Shown: one piece after another, positions 31,771 through 39,856 of the stretch | Layout: each line of letters opens with the position of its first letter | How positions within the stretch are numbered: the first letter of the stretch is position 1 | Source: Telluria antibiotica | Lineage (GTDB): Bacteria; Pseudomonadota; Gammaproteobacteria; Burkholderiales; Burkholderiaceae_D | Assembly: GCF_011682055.1 (NCBI RefSeq) | Contig: NZ_JAAQOM010000001.1 | Span: forward strand, 372,001-436,000 | Reading direction: 5' to 3' | DNA: 64,000 nucleotides | The notes under the pieces: generated by a model | The model's database searches: none | What the model was told of the DNA's origin: nothing | What the model saw: only the letters and a program-made list of their open reading frames with translations | Translations under genes and position numbers: made by a program

Positions 31771-32259
31771 CTAGGCGTCCCCGCTACCCGGACGGGCCAG
31801 CGGCACGCGGCTCTGCGCGTTGTTGCCGTCCACGAGCTTGGTCAGCAGGGCCATGAACGTGCGCCGTTCGGCGGGAGCCAGGGGCGCCAGCAGGCGGTCG
31901 CGCAGACGCTGGGCCCCCGCTTCCAGGTCCGCCAGCAGCCGCGCGCCGGCCGGCGTGATCGTCAGCGCGCGCTGGCGCCGGTTATGGGGAATCACCTGCC
32001 TCTCGAGCAGTCCCTTTTCCTCGAGGCGCACGCAGACCGTGGCACCGGTCGACGTGTCGATCGCGGCGAGGCCCGCGAGCGAGACCTGGTCGATGCCCGG
32101 GTGCTCTGCAAGACGGCTCAGGATCGCATACTGCACGGGCGTCAGTTCGGAGCCCAGTTCGTCATAGAACAGCGCCACCGAAATCTGCTGGGCGCGGCGC
32201 AGCAGGTGCCCGGGATGCTGGTGGAGGTCGAGATGCTCGGGGATGGGTGTGGTGCTCAT
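31771..32259 (-). CDS. MarR-family regulator, probably of vanAB
   Basis: 162 residues with a winged helix (VSLAGLAAIDTSTGATVCVRLEEKGLLERQVIPHNRRQRALTIT spans recognition helix and wing; DTSTGATV is the recognition helix). The chosen start gives MSTTPIPEHLDLHQHPGHLLRRAQQISVALF, the typical MarR helix 1 region. Divergent from vanA across 110 bp with a palindrome in between, so a vanillate-responsive repressor is likely; VanR of pseudomonads is a GntR protein, so the family differs. Confidence 0.82.
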   Translation of the reverse strand: MSTTPIPEHLDLHQHPGHLLRRAQQISVALFYDELGSELTPVQYAILSRLAEHPGIDQVSLAGLAAIDTSTGATVCVRLEEKGLLERQVIPHNRRQRALTITPAGARLLADLEAGAQRLRDRLLAPLAPAERRTFMALLTKLVDGNNAQSRVPLARPGSGDA

Positions 32260-32326
32260 GGGCGCGGCGTGATGTGTGAAACCGCAGTTTACTTCTTCAC
32301 GCAAAAGGATGATACTTCCTCCAACA

Positions 32327-32340
32327 TTCAGTACACTGAA
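32327..32340. promoter_or_regulatory. Palindromic operator candidate in front of vanA
   Basis: TTCAGT-AC-ACTGAA, a perfect six-base-arm palindrome, lies 30 bp before the vanA start and includes a possible -10 (TACACT). Its position between vanA and the divergent MarR gene suggests that it is the operator for that protein. Confidence 0.55.
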
Positions 32341-32369
32341 GATTAACGACCGGAGACAGGAGACGAACG

Positions 32370-33413
32370 ATGTTCCCGAAAAACGCATGGTACGTGGCAT
32401 GTACGCCCGATGAAATCGCGGAGAAGCCGCTGGGTCGGCAGATCTGCGGCGAAAAAATCGTGTTCTATCGCGGCGAGAAAGGCAGGGTCGCAGCGGTCGA
32501 GGATTTTTGTCCGCACCGCGGCGCCCCGCTGTCGCTGGGCTTCGTCCGCGACGGCAACCTCGTGTGCGGCTACCACGGCCTGGAAATGGGCTGCGAAGGC
32601 AAGGCCGTCGCCATGCCCGGACAGCGCGTGCGCGGCTTTCCCTGCATCCGCAGCTATGCCGTCGAGGAGCGCCATGGTTTCGTCTGGGTCTGGCCCGGCG
32701 ACAGGGAACTGGCCGACCCCGCGGCCATCCACCACCTCGAGTGGGCGGACAATCCCGAATGGGCGTATGGCGGCGGGCTGTATCACATCGGTTGCGACTA
32801 CCGGCTGATGGTCGACAACCTGATGGACCTGACCCACGAGACCTATGTGCACGCGTCGAGCATCGGCCAGAAGGAGATCGACGAGGCGCCCGTGACGACG
32901 AAGGTCGAAGGCGAGCAGGTGATCACGAGCCGCTTCATGGAGAACGTCATGGCCCCGCCCTTCTGGCGCGCCGCGCTGCGCGGCAATGGCCTCGCCGACG
33001 ACGTGCCGGTCGACCGCTGGCAGATCTGCCGCTTCAGCGCGCCCAGCCACGTGATGATCGAGGTGGGCGTCGCCCATGCCGGCAAGGGCGGCTACCATGC
33101 TCCCGCGGAATACAAGGCGTCGAGCATCGTCGTCGATTTCATCACCCCCGAAACCGAAACGTCGCACTGGTATTTCTGGGGCATGGCGCGCAATTTCAAG
33201 CCGCATGACGCGGCGCTCACGGAATCGATCCGCACCGGCCAGGGCAGGATCTTCAGCGAGGACCGCGCCATGCTCGAACTCCAGCAGCAGAACATCCTGC
33301 GTCATCCGCAACGCAAGCTGCTGATGCTGAACATCGACGCGGGCGGCGTACAGTCGCGCCGCATCATCGACCGCTGGCTGGCGCGCGAGCAACAGGCGGA
33401 GCGGACGGCATGA
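32370..33413 (+). CDS. vanA: Vanillate O-demethylase oxygenase subunit
   Basis: 347 residues. Rieske ligands Cys47/His49 (CPHRG) and Cys66/His69 (CGYHG); mononuclear iron region DNLMDLTHETYVHASSIG. MFPKNAWYVACTPDEI is the standard VanA N-terminus. Converts vanillate, made from ferulate by Fcs-Ech-Vdh, to protocatechuate and formaldehyde. AGGAGACGAACG precedes the start; overlaps vanB by four bases. No formaldehyde-detoxifying gene is adjacent. Confidence 0.96.
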   Translation: MFPKNAWYVACTPDEIAEKPLGRQICGEKIVFYRGEKGRVAAVEDFCPHRGAPLSLGFVRDGNLVCGYHGLEMGCEGKAVAMPGQRVRGFPCIRSYAVEERHGFVWVWPGDRELADPAAIHHLEWADNPEWAYGGGLYHIGCDYRLMVDNLMDLTHETYVHASSIGQKEIDEAPVTTKVEGEQVITSRFMENVMAPPFWRAALRGNGLADDVPVDRWQICRFSAPSHVMIEVGVAHAGKGGYHAPAEYKASSIVVDFITPETETSHWYFWGMARNFKPHDAALTESIRTGQGRIFSEDRAMLELQQQNILRHPQRKLLMLNIDAGGVQSRRIIDRWLAREQQAERTA

Positions 33414-34363
33414 GCACCATCGACGTCATCGTCGCCGCCCGCACGCGCGAGGCCGACGGCATCTTCAGCTATGAACTGGTAAAAGCCGACGGCGGCGCCC
33501 TGCCGGCGTTCGAGGCCGGGGCCCATATCGACGTGCATCTCGGCGACCGGCTGGTGCGCCAGTACTCGCTGTGCAATCCCCCATCCGAGACGCACCGGTA
33601 CGTGATCGGCGTCCTGCGCGATGCCGCGTCGCGCGGCGGCTCGCAGGCGATGCACGAGCGCGTGCAGGCGGGCACCCGGTTGGCCATCAGCGCACCGAAG
33701 AACCACTTCCCCCTCGTGCCGGCGCGGCGCACGTTGCTGCTGGCCGGCGGCATCGGCATCACGCCCCTCCTCGCGATGGCCGAGACGCTGGCCGCGCGCG
33801 ACGCGGCGTTCGAGCTGCATTACTGCGCCCGCTCGGGCGCGCTGGCCGCGTTCAGGGAGCGCATCCTGGCGTCCCCTTTCGCGCGCCGCACGCATTTCCA
33901 CTTCGACGACGCGCCGGGCGGGAAGCTCGATGCGGCCGCCCTGCTGGCGCAGCCGGAGGCGGACGCCCGTCTCTACGTCTGCGGCCCGGCCGGCTTCATC
34001 GAGCACGTGCTGGCGACCGCACGGGCGCAGGGTTGGGTGCAAACGCAGCTGCACGTCGAGTATTTCGCCGGCGCGGCCGTCGACACGCGTGCCGACCACG
34101 CCTTCGACGTCGAGCTGGCGTCCAGCGGCAAGGTGGTCACGGTGCCGGCCGGCCGCACGGTCATCCAGGTGCTGGCCGCGCATGGCGTCGACATCCCGTA
34201 TTCGTGCGAGGAAGGCGTGTGCGGAACATGCCTGACCGGCGTCCTGGACGGCGTCCCCGACCACCGCGACATGTACCTGACCGACGAGGAACACGCGGCC
34301 AACGACCAGTTCACGCCGTGCTGCTCGCGCGCCCGGAGCGCGAAACTCGTCCTCGATCTTTGA
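33410..34363 (+). CDS. vanB: Vanillate O-demethylase reductase subunit
   Basis: 317-residue phthalate-dioxygenase-reductase type protein: FMN barrel (VRQYSLCNPPSETHRYVIGV), NADH domain (LLAGGIGITPLLAMAETL, YVCGPAGFIE) and a C-terminal [2Fe-2S] domain (YSCEEGVCGTCLTGVLDG). Domain order flavin-NAD-ferredoxin distinguishes it from BenC. Supplies electrons to VanA. Confidence 0.96.
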   Translation: MSTIDVIVAARTREADGIFSYELVKADGGALPAFEAGAHIDVHLGDRLVRQYSLCNPPSETHRYVIGVLRDAASRGGSQAMHERVQAGTRLAISAPKNHFPLVPARRTLLLAGGIGITPLLAMAETLAARDAAFELHYCARSGALAAFRERILASPFARRTHFHFDDAPGGKLDAAALLAQPEADARLYVCGPAGFIEHVLATARAQGWVQTQLHVEYFAGAAVDTRADHAFDVELASSGKVVTVPAGRTVIQVLAAHGVDIPYSCEEGVCGTCLTGVLDGVPDHRDMYLTDEEHAANDQFTPCCSRARSAKLVLDL

Positions 34364-34402
34364 CGCGCGCGCCCTGCGCCGGTCGACCGGCGTACGCGAA
34401 CC

Positions 34403-35380
34403 TTAGGCGCGCACGACGCGCTGCTCGATGACGCCGAACGGCGCCTCGCCCTCCGCGCCGCGTGCGCACATGCGCACCCGGTCACCGAAGCGCATGAAAC
34501 CCGTGCGCGGTTCACCGTGATCGATGATCTCGATGACGCGGCGCTCCGCGATGCAGGCCGAGCCCACGGCACGGTCGGCATTCGACACGGTGCCCGAACC
34601 GACGATCGTACCCGCGCCCAGCCTGCGCGTGCGCGCCGCATGCGCGACGAGTTCGCCGAAGCCGAAGTTCATCTCGCGGCCGTTCGGACGGCCGAACGAC
34701 TGGCCGTTCCACTCGACCTGCAAGTCCAGATGCACGCGGCCATCCCGCCATGCCCCGCCCAGTTCGTCCGGCGTGACGGCGACGGGCGCGAAGCTCGTCG
34801 ACGGTTTCGCCTGCAGGAAGCCGAAACCGCTCTTCATTTCGCGTGGACCCAGCGCGCGCAGGCTCCAGTCGTTCAGCTGCACGACCAGGCGCACGGCGTC
34901 CAACGTCCGCGCGGGCGTCGCGCCCATCGGCACGTTGTCAACGATGACGCCGAACTCGCCTTCGAAGTCGATGCCCAGCGCCTCGTCCGGCAGCGGCACG
35001 TCGTCGTGCGGACCGAGAAAATCGTCGGAAGCGCCCTGGTACATCACCGGCACCGTCTCGAAGTCGGGGATCGGCGGCGTGTTGAACGCCCGCTCCATCA
35101 GGCGGCCGTGGTTCAGGAACGCGGACGCGTCGCACCATTGAAACGTGCGGGGCAGCGGCGCCATGCAGCGCCGCGGGTCGAAGTCGACGCTGCCCGCGGC
35201 CGCCCCCTCGTTCAGCATGTCGGACAGGCGCTGGAGCGCGGGCGCGGCGCTGTTCCAGCGCTCCAGCGCGACGAGCAGATTCGGCGCGATGGTGCCCGCA
35301 TCGACGGCACGTTGCAGGTCGCGCGACACGACGACCAGCCGGCCGTCGGGCGAGCCGTCGCGATAGGTGGCAAGCTTCAT
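34403..35380 (-). CDS. Fumarylacetoacetate hydrolase (FAH) family protein, last gene of the ring-cleavage operon
   Basis: 325 residues. The FAH metal site is recognisable as GIDFEGEFGVIVDN (the E-x-E pair) with DWSLRALGPREMKSGFGFLQAKPS downstream, the region of the catalytic loop and FAH signature. Family members hydrolyse C-C bonds in 1,3-diketo acids or hydrate/decarboxylate meta-cleavage intermediates. As last of seven genes after an extradiol dioxygenase it would cleave a late dicarbonyl intermediate, for instance an acylpyruvate. Exact substrate unknown. Convergent with vanB, 39 bp apart. Confidence 0.85.
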   Translation of the reverse strand: MKLATYRDGSPDGRLVVVSRDLQRAVDAGTIAPNLLVALERWNSAAPALQRLSDMLNEGAAAGSVDFDPRRCMAPLPRTFQWCDASAFLNHGRLMERAFNTPPIPDFETVPVMYQGASDDFLGPHDDVPLPDEALGIDFEGEFGVIVDNVPMGATPARTLDAVRLVVQLNDWSLRALGPREMKSGFGFLQAKPSTSFAPVAVTPDELGGAWRDGRVHLDLQVEWNGQSFGRPNGREMNFGFGELVAHAARTRRLGAGTIVGSGTVSNADRAVGSACIAERRVIEIIDHGEPRTGFMRFGDRVRMCARGAEGEAPFGVIEQRVVRA

Positions 35381-35390
35381 CCTCGCCTCC

Positions 35391-36203
35391 TCAACCGCGC
35401 GGCAACGCGAGCAGCGCGTCGTCGACGATGGCCACGGCGCGCGTCCAGCCGGCCGACCCCGCGCGCACCTTGTGCGGGAAGCACGAGACGTAAAAGCCGT
35501 GGCCCGGCAGCGCTTCGAGGTTGTGCAGCTTCTCCAGGTGGCAGTAGCCGATGTCGCGGCCGGCCTTGTGGCCTTCCCAGATCAGCGACACGTCGCCCGT
35601 CTCGGCAATTTTCTTCGCCGTGTACGAAAACGGCGCGTCCCAGCTCCACGCATCGGTGCCCGTCAGCCGCACGCCCCGCTCCAGCAGATACATCGTCGCC
35701 TCGTAGCCCATGCCGCAACCGGCCGACACGTAGTCGTTGTGGCCGTAGCGGCTGCCGGCGCGCGTGTTGACCATGACGATGTCCAGCGGCTGCAGGTCGT
35801 GGCCGATGCGCTTCAGTTCCGCTTCCACGTCCGCCGCGGTGGCCACGTAACCGTCCGGGAAGTGGCGGAAGTCCAGTTTCACGCCGGGCTGGAAGCACCA
35901 TTCCAGCGGCACTTCGTCGATGGTGATGGACTTTTTCTTCTCGCCCGTCTTCGCATCCATCGTCGAGTGGAAGTGGTAAGGCGCGTCCAGGTGCGTGCCG
36001 CTGTGCGTCGTCATCGTGACCCACTCCGCGGCAGCCGCTTCGCCGTCCGGATAATCCGCCGGCGTCGTGCCGGGGATCATGGCCATGAATTCGTGCAGCG
36101 TGTCCTGGTGCTTCTGGTACGTGATCTTCGGCGCCAGCGGCGGCGGATCCGACAGGGGTTCGTTTTCCAGGTAAATCGACAGGTCGATGAATTGGCGGGT
36201 CAT
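35391..36203 (-). CDS. Cyclase-family metal-dependent hydrolase (kynurenine-formamidase-like fold)
   Basis: 270 residues. The metal motif H-x-G-T-H-x-D-x-P-x-H-F is present as HSGTHLDAPYHFH near residue 67. Members of this family include arylformamidases and lactonases or enol hydrolases in aromatic pathways. Here it lies between a flavoprotein hydroxylase and a FAH hydrolase (nine- and ten-base gaps), so hydrolysis of a lactone or enol intermediate after ring cleavage is a reasonable guess. No tryptophan-pathway genes are nearby, arguing against a kynurenine role. Confidence 0.82.
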   Translation of the reverse strand: MTRQFIDLSIYLENEPLSDPPPLAPKITYQKHQDTLHEFMAMIPGTTPADYPDGEAAAAEWVTMTTHSGTHLDAPYHFHSTMDAKTGEKKKSITIDEVPLEWCFQPGVKLDFRHFPDGYVATAADVEAELKRIGHDLQPLDIVMVNTRAGSRYGHNDYVSAGCGMGYEATMYLLERGVRLTGTDAWSWDAPFSYTAKKIAETGDVSLIWEGHKAGRDIGYCHLEKLHNLEALPGHGFYVSCFPHKVRAGSAGWTRAVAIVDDALLALPRG

Positions 36204-36212
36204 GGTGTCTCC

Positions 36213-37343
36213 TCAGATGGGCGCCGCCAGCGCGGCCAGCGTCGCGCGCATGATGCGGGCATGTTCTTCCTTGTCGCCACCGGCGATCTCGATCTCGCCC
36301 AGGCGGCTCGAGTTCTGCACGACCGTGCGGCAGCGCTCCCAGCGCCGTGCCAGGTAGCGGTCCAGCGCCTGGTCGATGCTGCCGGCCTTCGACAGCTCGT
36401 CGGCCAGCACGAGCGCGTCCTCGATGCCGATGCAGGCGCCGGACGCCATGTGCGGCGTCGTCGCATGCACCGTGTCGCCGATCAGTACGACTCTTCCTTT
36501 GTACCAGGGGCTCGGCATCAAGAGGCTTTCCAGCGGGCGGTAGATGATCTGCGAATCCTCGTTCAACGCATCGCGCACGCGCTGCAGCCGCGGGTCGGGG
36601 AACGGTGCCAGCAGTGCTTTCACGCGCTGCAGGAATTCGGAGGGGTCGATGTAGTCGTTCGTCGCGCGGTCTTCCGTCACGAACAGATACATCGCGTCCT
36701 TCGACACGGGGTTCAGGCCCGGCTTGATCTTCGCTCCCAGCCACATCATCGTGCCGTCGATGTCGGCGGGACGCGGCAGCACGGCGCGCCACACGCCCTG
36801 GCCGGTGTACTGCGGCTTCGGCGCGTCCCGGAACACGGCGTCGCGCACTTTGGAATACAGGCCATCCGCGCCGATCACGAGGTCGTAGCGGCCGCCGGTA
36901 CCGTCCGTGAACGTCACGTCCACGCCGCACGCATCCTGCTCGATGCGCGTGAACGTGCAGCCGAGGCGTACGTTCGCGCCGGATGCGCGCGTCGCATCGG
37001 CCAGGATGCGTGCCAGCGTCGGGCGCATGATGGCGCCGTTGCCCGGCACGTCCGGGCCGGCCAGGCGCGGCGTCGGCAGTTCCGCGACTTTCTGGCCGGT
37101 CGGGATATGGATCGCGACGCCATCCGACGCCGCCCCTTCCGCCAGATACGCGTCGATGACGCCCAGCTGCACGAGCGCGCGCATCGTCGCGCCGCCCAGG
37201 CTGATGCCGGCGCCGTACGAACGCCAGCCGGGGTCGATCTCGACCAGGTCGACGCCGATGCCGCGCTTGCGCAATTCGATGGCGGCGGCCATGCCGGAGA
37301 AGCCGCCGCCGATGATCAGAACCTTGTTGACTGGCGCTGCCAT
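36213..37343 (-). CDS. FAD-dependent aromatic-ring monooxygenase (group A hydroxylase)
   Basis: 376 residues: N-terminal VLIIGGGFSGMAAAIELRKRG (FAD Rossmann motif), DLVIGADGLYSKVRDAV (DG motif) and VVLIGDTVHATTPHMASGACIGIEDALVLADEL (GD motif). It lacks the long C-terminal thioredoxin-like domain of phenol hydroxylases and is longer on no side than salicylate or urate-type hydroxylases. Placed with an extradiol dioxygenase, it should add the hydroxyl that creates a catechol-like target. The combination resembles FdeE of the Herbaspirillum naringenin operon, which 8-hydroxylates the flavonoid A-ring; this equivalence is inferred from gene type and context. Confidence 0.85.
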   Translation of the reverse strand: MAAPVNKVLIIGGGFSGMAAAIELRKRGIGVDLVEIDPGWRSYGAGISLGGATMRALVQLGVIDAYLAEGAASDGVAIHIPTGQKVAELPTPRLAGPDVPGNGAIMRPTLARILADATRASGANVRLGCTFTRIEQDACGVDVTFTDGTGGRYDLVIGADGLYSKVRDAVFRDAPKPQYTGQGVWRAVLPRPADIDGTMMWLGAKIKPGLNPVSKDAMYLFVTEDRATNDYIDPSEFLQRVKALLAPFPDPRLQRVRDALNEDSQIIYRPLESLLMPSPWYKGRVVLIGDTVHATTPHMASGACIGIEDALVLADELSKAGSIDQALDRYLARRWERCRTVVQNSSRLGEIEIAGGDKEEHARIMRATLAALAAPI

Positions 37344-37344
37344 G

Positions 37345-37674
37345 TCATGTCTCCCGAATGTGGATCTCGTTATCGTCGACAACCAGTCCGACCGAGTGCA
37401 GGCGCTGCCCCAGGCATGGCCCGAGCGTGCAGATGCCCGTCGCGACGTCGAACTGCGCGCCGTGAGCCGCGCACACGATGCGGTCGCGCGCGGCATTCAG
37501 GTATTCGTCCTTGCGCCAGGCCATCGGCGTGCCGCCGTGGTGCGGGCAGGCGTCGCGCCAACCGAACACGCGCTCATCCTGGCGGACGACGAGCACCGTG
37601 TCCTGCCCCGTGCGCGCCGGATCGAAGCCGCGTGAATCGCCGTCCGGCAGCTCGTCGAGCCGGCAGAGGAACAC
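37345..37674 (-). CDS. Rieske [2Fe-2S] ferredoxin
   Basis: 109 residues with both Rieske boxes: C-P-H-H-G and C-A-A-H-G, 22 residues apart. The start is taken as GTG, one base after the dioxygenase stop, because GAAAGG sits seven bases upstream. Upstream residues in the same frame look like read-through of the neighbouring gene and are not conserved in character. It probably passes electrons to an operon partner; no dedicated ferredoxin reductase is encoded here, so the flavoprotein or a host reductase must supply it. Confidence 0.82.
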   Translation of the reverse strand: MFLCRLDELPDGDSRGFDPARTGQDTVLVVRQDERVFGWRDACPHHGGTPMAWRKDEYLNAARDRIVCAAHGAQFDVATGICTLGPCLGQRLHSVGLVVDDNEIHIRET

Positions 37675-37675
37675 G

Positions 37676-38653
37676 TCAGTGCCTTTCGCCGGCGCCGGCG
37701 GCACCCCGCGGCGGACCGCCCGCTCCGGGTGGTGGTCCACCCGGAGCCCACTTGTCCCGCTGCTGGAACAGGAACAGCTGCGACGCGTCCGCACTCATCG
37801 GAATGGCGCGCGCCGCCCACTGGTCGTCGTGCAGGTCCATGTCGGCATCGTACTCGACATGGCAGCCGAGCGGGCTGTTGAAGTACCAGAACCAGTTCGA
37901 GCCCATCTTGTGGCGGCCCGGCCCCCAGAACGACTGGTACCCCTTGTTCACGAAACGCGTGCCGGCCTGCAGGACTTCCGTCGGGCCGCCCATGTGGAAC
38001 GTGAAGTGTTCGCAGCCTTTCATGAACGGCGGGGTCTGGATCAGGAACAGCGTGTGATGGTCGTCTGTGCCGGCGGGTTTCAGGAACGGACCGGCGCCCA
38101 GCAGGCGGTCGGTGCAGGCAAAGCCCAGCCGCTCGACGTAGAAGGCTTCCGCCTTCGCCGCATCCGGCACGAAGTAGACGACGTGCGACAGCGTGCGCGG
38201 CTTGGCGGGCGCATTCTCGTCGACGGCCGTGTGGTTGACCGGACGGTTCGGCGCACCGGGCGCGTTCACGGCTTCGGCGGGCAGGTCGAGCGGACGGCGC
38301 ACCGTCACCTGGAAGCCGAGCACGAAGCCCATGTCGTCCACCGTCTCGAGGCTGCCGTCTTCCAGCGTGCGGACGTCGCGGTCGCATTGCAGTTCGGCTG
38401 CGATGGCGGCCAGCGCTGCGGCATCGGCGACGCCGTAGACCGTCTTGCGCAGCATGCTCGCCGTGCCGAGACCGGCGGGCAAGGTTGCATCGTCCTTGTG
38501 CTTAACAACGATGGCCGTGCCGTCCAGCGCCTCGAAGCGCCCGCCTTTATTGTCGACATCGACGGGGTCCAGGCCATAGTCGGTCAGGTATTGCGCGCAC
38601 GCGGCGACGTCGTCCACGCCAAAGACCAGCGCGTCGGGTCCGATGATGTTCAT
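37676..38653 (-). CDS. Extradiol ring-cleavage dioxygenase (VOC/type I family)
   Basis: 325 residues with two vicinal-oxygen-chelate modules (about 5-130 and 150-290). Candidate Fe(II) ligands in the C-terminal module are histidines in RTLSHVVYFV and KGCEHFTFHMGG and the glutamate in GCHVEYDADM. The last 25 residues are a proline/glycine-rich tail (WAPGGPPPGAGGPPRG), unusual for the family. Expected to open the ring made hydroxyl-rich by the flavoprotein encoded nearby. In the Herbaspirillum flavonoid pathway the corresponding enzyme is FdeC. Confidence 0.86.
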   Translation of the reverse strand: MNIIGPDALVFGVDDVAACAQYLTDYGLDPVDVDNKGGRFEALDGTAIVVKHKDDATLPAGLGTASMLRKTVYGVADAAALAAIAAELQCDRDVRTLEDGSLETVDDMGFVLGFQVTVRRPLDLPAEAVNAPGAPNRPVNHTAVDENAPAKPRTLSHVVYFVPDAAKAEAFYVERLGFACTDRLLGAGPFLKPAGTDDHHTLFLIQTPPFMKGCEHFTFHMGGPTEVLQAGTRFVNKGYQSFWGPGRHKMGSNWFWYFNSPLGCHVEYDADMDLHDDQWAARAIPMSADASQLFLFQQRDKWAPGGPPPGAGGPPRGAAGAGERH

Positions 38654-38678
38654 GTGATTCTCTCTGTCGTGTCGTGGT

Positions 38679-39839
38679 TCAGAGGGCGGTGCGGCCGCCC
38701 AGGGTTTCGGCCACCCAGTCGGCGATGTATGCGCCGGCATTGGCCGAGTTGTCGAAGCTGGAGTGCTGCACGCCGCCTTCGCGGTCCGTGAACACCTTCA
38801 GTTCGCGTTTCGGGCTGTTGACGAGCTGTTCGTACGTGCGCTCGGCCCAGTGCAGCGGAATCTGCGAGTCCTTCTGGCCGTGCGTGACGAGGAACGGCAC
38901 CTTGATGCGGTCCAGGACGCCGTCCAGGTGGACGTGTTCCGCGATCCGCATGAATTCAATCATGTCCTTCGCGCCCCACACCCAGCGCACGTGTTCCCAG
39001 TAGTGCGGCACGGGGAAGCTGCCCTCCTTCTCGACGCGCTTCTTCTGCACGTCGCGCCAGTCGTGGTTCGCGCCCCAAACGACGCCCATGGCGAAACGCG
39101 GCTCGAACGCGACGGCCCGCGGACAGAAGTAGCCGCCGAGCGACACGCCTTCCAGGCCGATGCGCTGGGAGTCCACGTCGGCGCGCGTCTCCAGCCAGTC
39201 GACGACCTTGCTGGCCCAGCGCTCGCTGTCGTAGACGGCGTGCATGCCCTGCAGGCGCAGCGCCTCGCCGGTGCCCGGCTGATCGATGACGAGCGAGGAC
39301 ACGCCCCGCGTCGCCAGCCACGCCGGCAAGCCCACGCGGTATTTCATCTCCTTCGTGGAGTCCAGGCCGTTGACCTGGACGAGGATCGGTGCCGGGCCAT
39401 CCACGTTTTCGGCGCGTACGTACAGGCCGTAGAGATGCGCGTCGCCGTAAGGGATCTCGACGCGCTCGCAGTTCTCGCCGGTCAGCTTGACACCCCGGGC
39501 GAACACGTCGAGGAACCGGCGATACAGTTCGATCCGGCCCGGTGCACCGTGCGCCTGCAGCCGTTCCGCCGTCAGCAGGTAGATCGCAGCGCGGTTGTAC
39601 TTGTCGCCGGCGGAGAAGAGGCGGCCGCGCGCCTCGTCTTCCTCGGCCAGGCCGCACAGCTTGTCGGCCATTTGCGACCACGTGTCGCGGAACGCCTTCG
39701 TGCCGACGGCGTCGGGCTGCTTCGCCGCCTCCTGCAGCGGCGCGCACATCGCTTCGATCTCGCCGATCCGGGCACCCATCTCGATCGCGAGATCGACCGA
39801 CAGGTTCCAGACGTAATTGGTGGGGAAATACTTGAACAT
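38679..39839 (-). CDS. Alpha/beta hydrolase of the 2,6-dihydroxypseudooxynicotine hydrolase family (C-C bond hydrolase)
   Basis: 386 residues. A helical N-terminal cap (about 1-130, with AAIYLLTAERLQAHG) precedes the hydrolase core: ILVQVNGLDSTKEMKY, nucleophile LEGVSLGGYFCPRAVA, LVTHGQKDSQIPLHWAE (acid) and GGVQHSSFDN (histidine). The named family member cleaves a C-C bond beside a ketone in nicotine breakdown, and fungal relatives retro-cleave polyketides. After extradiol opening of a flavonoid A-ring, such an enzyme could split off the cinnamoyl part. The specific reaction is inferred. Confidence 0.85.
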   Translation of the reverse strand: MFKYFPTNYVWNLSVDLAIEMGARIGEIEAMCAPLQEAAKQPDAVGTKAFRDTWSQMADKLCGLAEEDEARGRLFSAGDKYNRAAIYLLTAERLQAHGAPGRIELYRRFLDVFARGVKLTGENCERVEIPYGDAHLYGLYVRAENVDGPAPILVQVNGLDSTKEMKYRVGLPAWLATRGVSSLVIDQPGTGEALRLQGMHAVYDSERWASKVVDWLETRADVDSQRIGLEGVSLGGYFCPRAVAFEPRFAMGVVWGANHDWRDVQKKRVEKEGSFPVPHYWEHVRWVWGAKDMIEFMRIAEHVHLDGVLDRIKVPFLVTHGQKDSQIPLHWAERTYEQLVNSPKRELKVFTDREGGVQHSSFDNSANAGAYIADWVAETLGGRTAL

Positions 39840-39856
39840 GCTCGATACCCGTGACG

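Noticed and set aside
35391..36203. Kynurenine formamidase of tryptophan degradation
   Set aside because: The metal motif fits but no kynureninase or tryptophan dioxygenase is nearby and the gene is embedded in a ring-cleavage operon.
34403..39839. Gentisate or homogentisate pathway (because of the FAH-family gene)
   Set aside because: No cupin gentisate or homogentisate dioxygenase and no maleylacetoacetate isomerase; the dioxygenase is of the VOC extradiol type with a C-C hydrolase.
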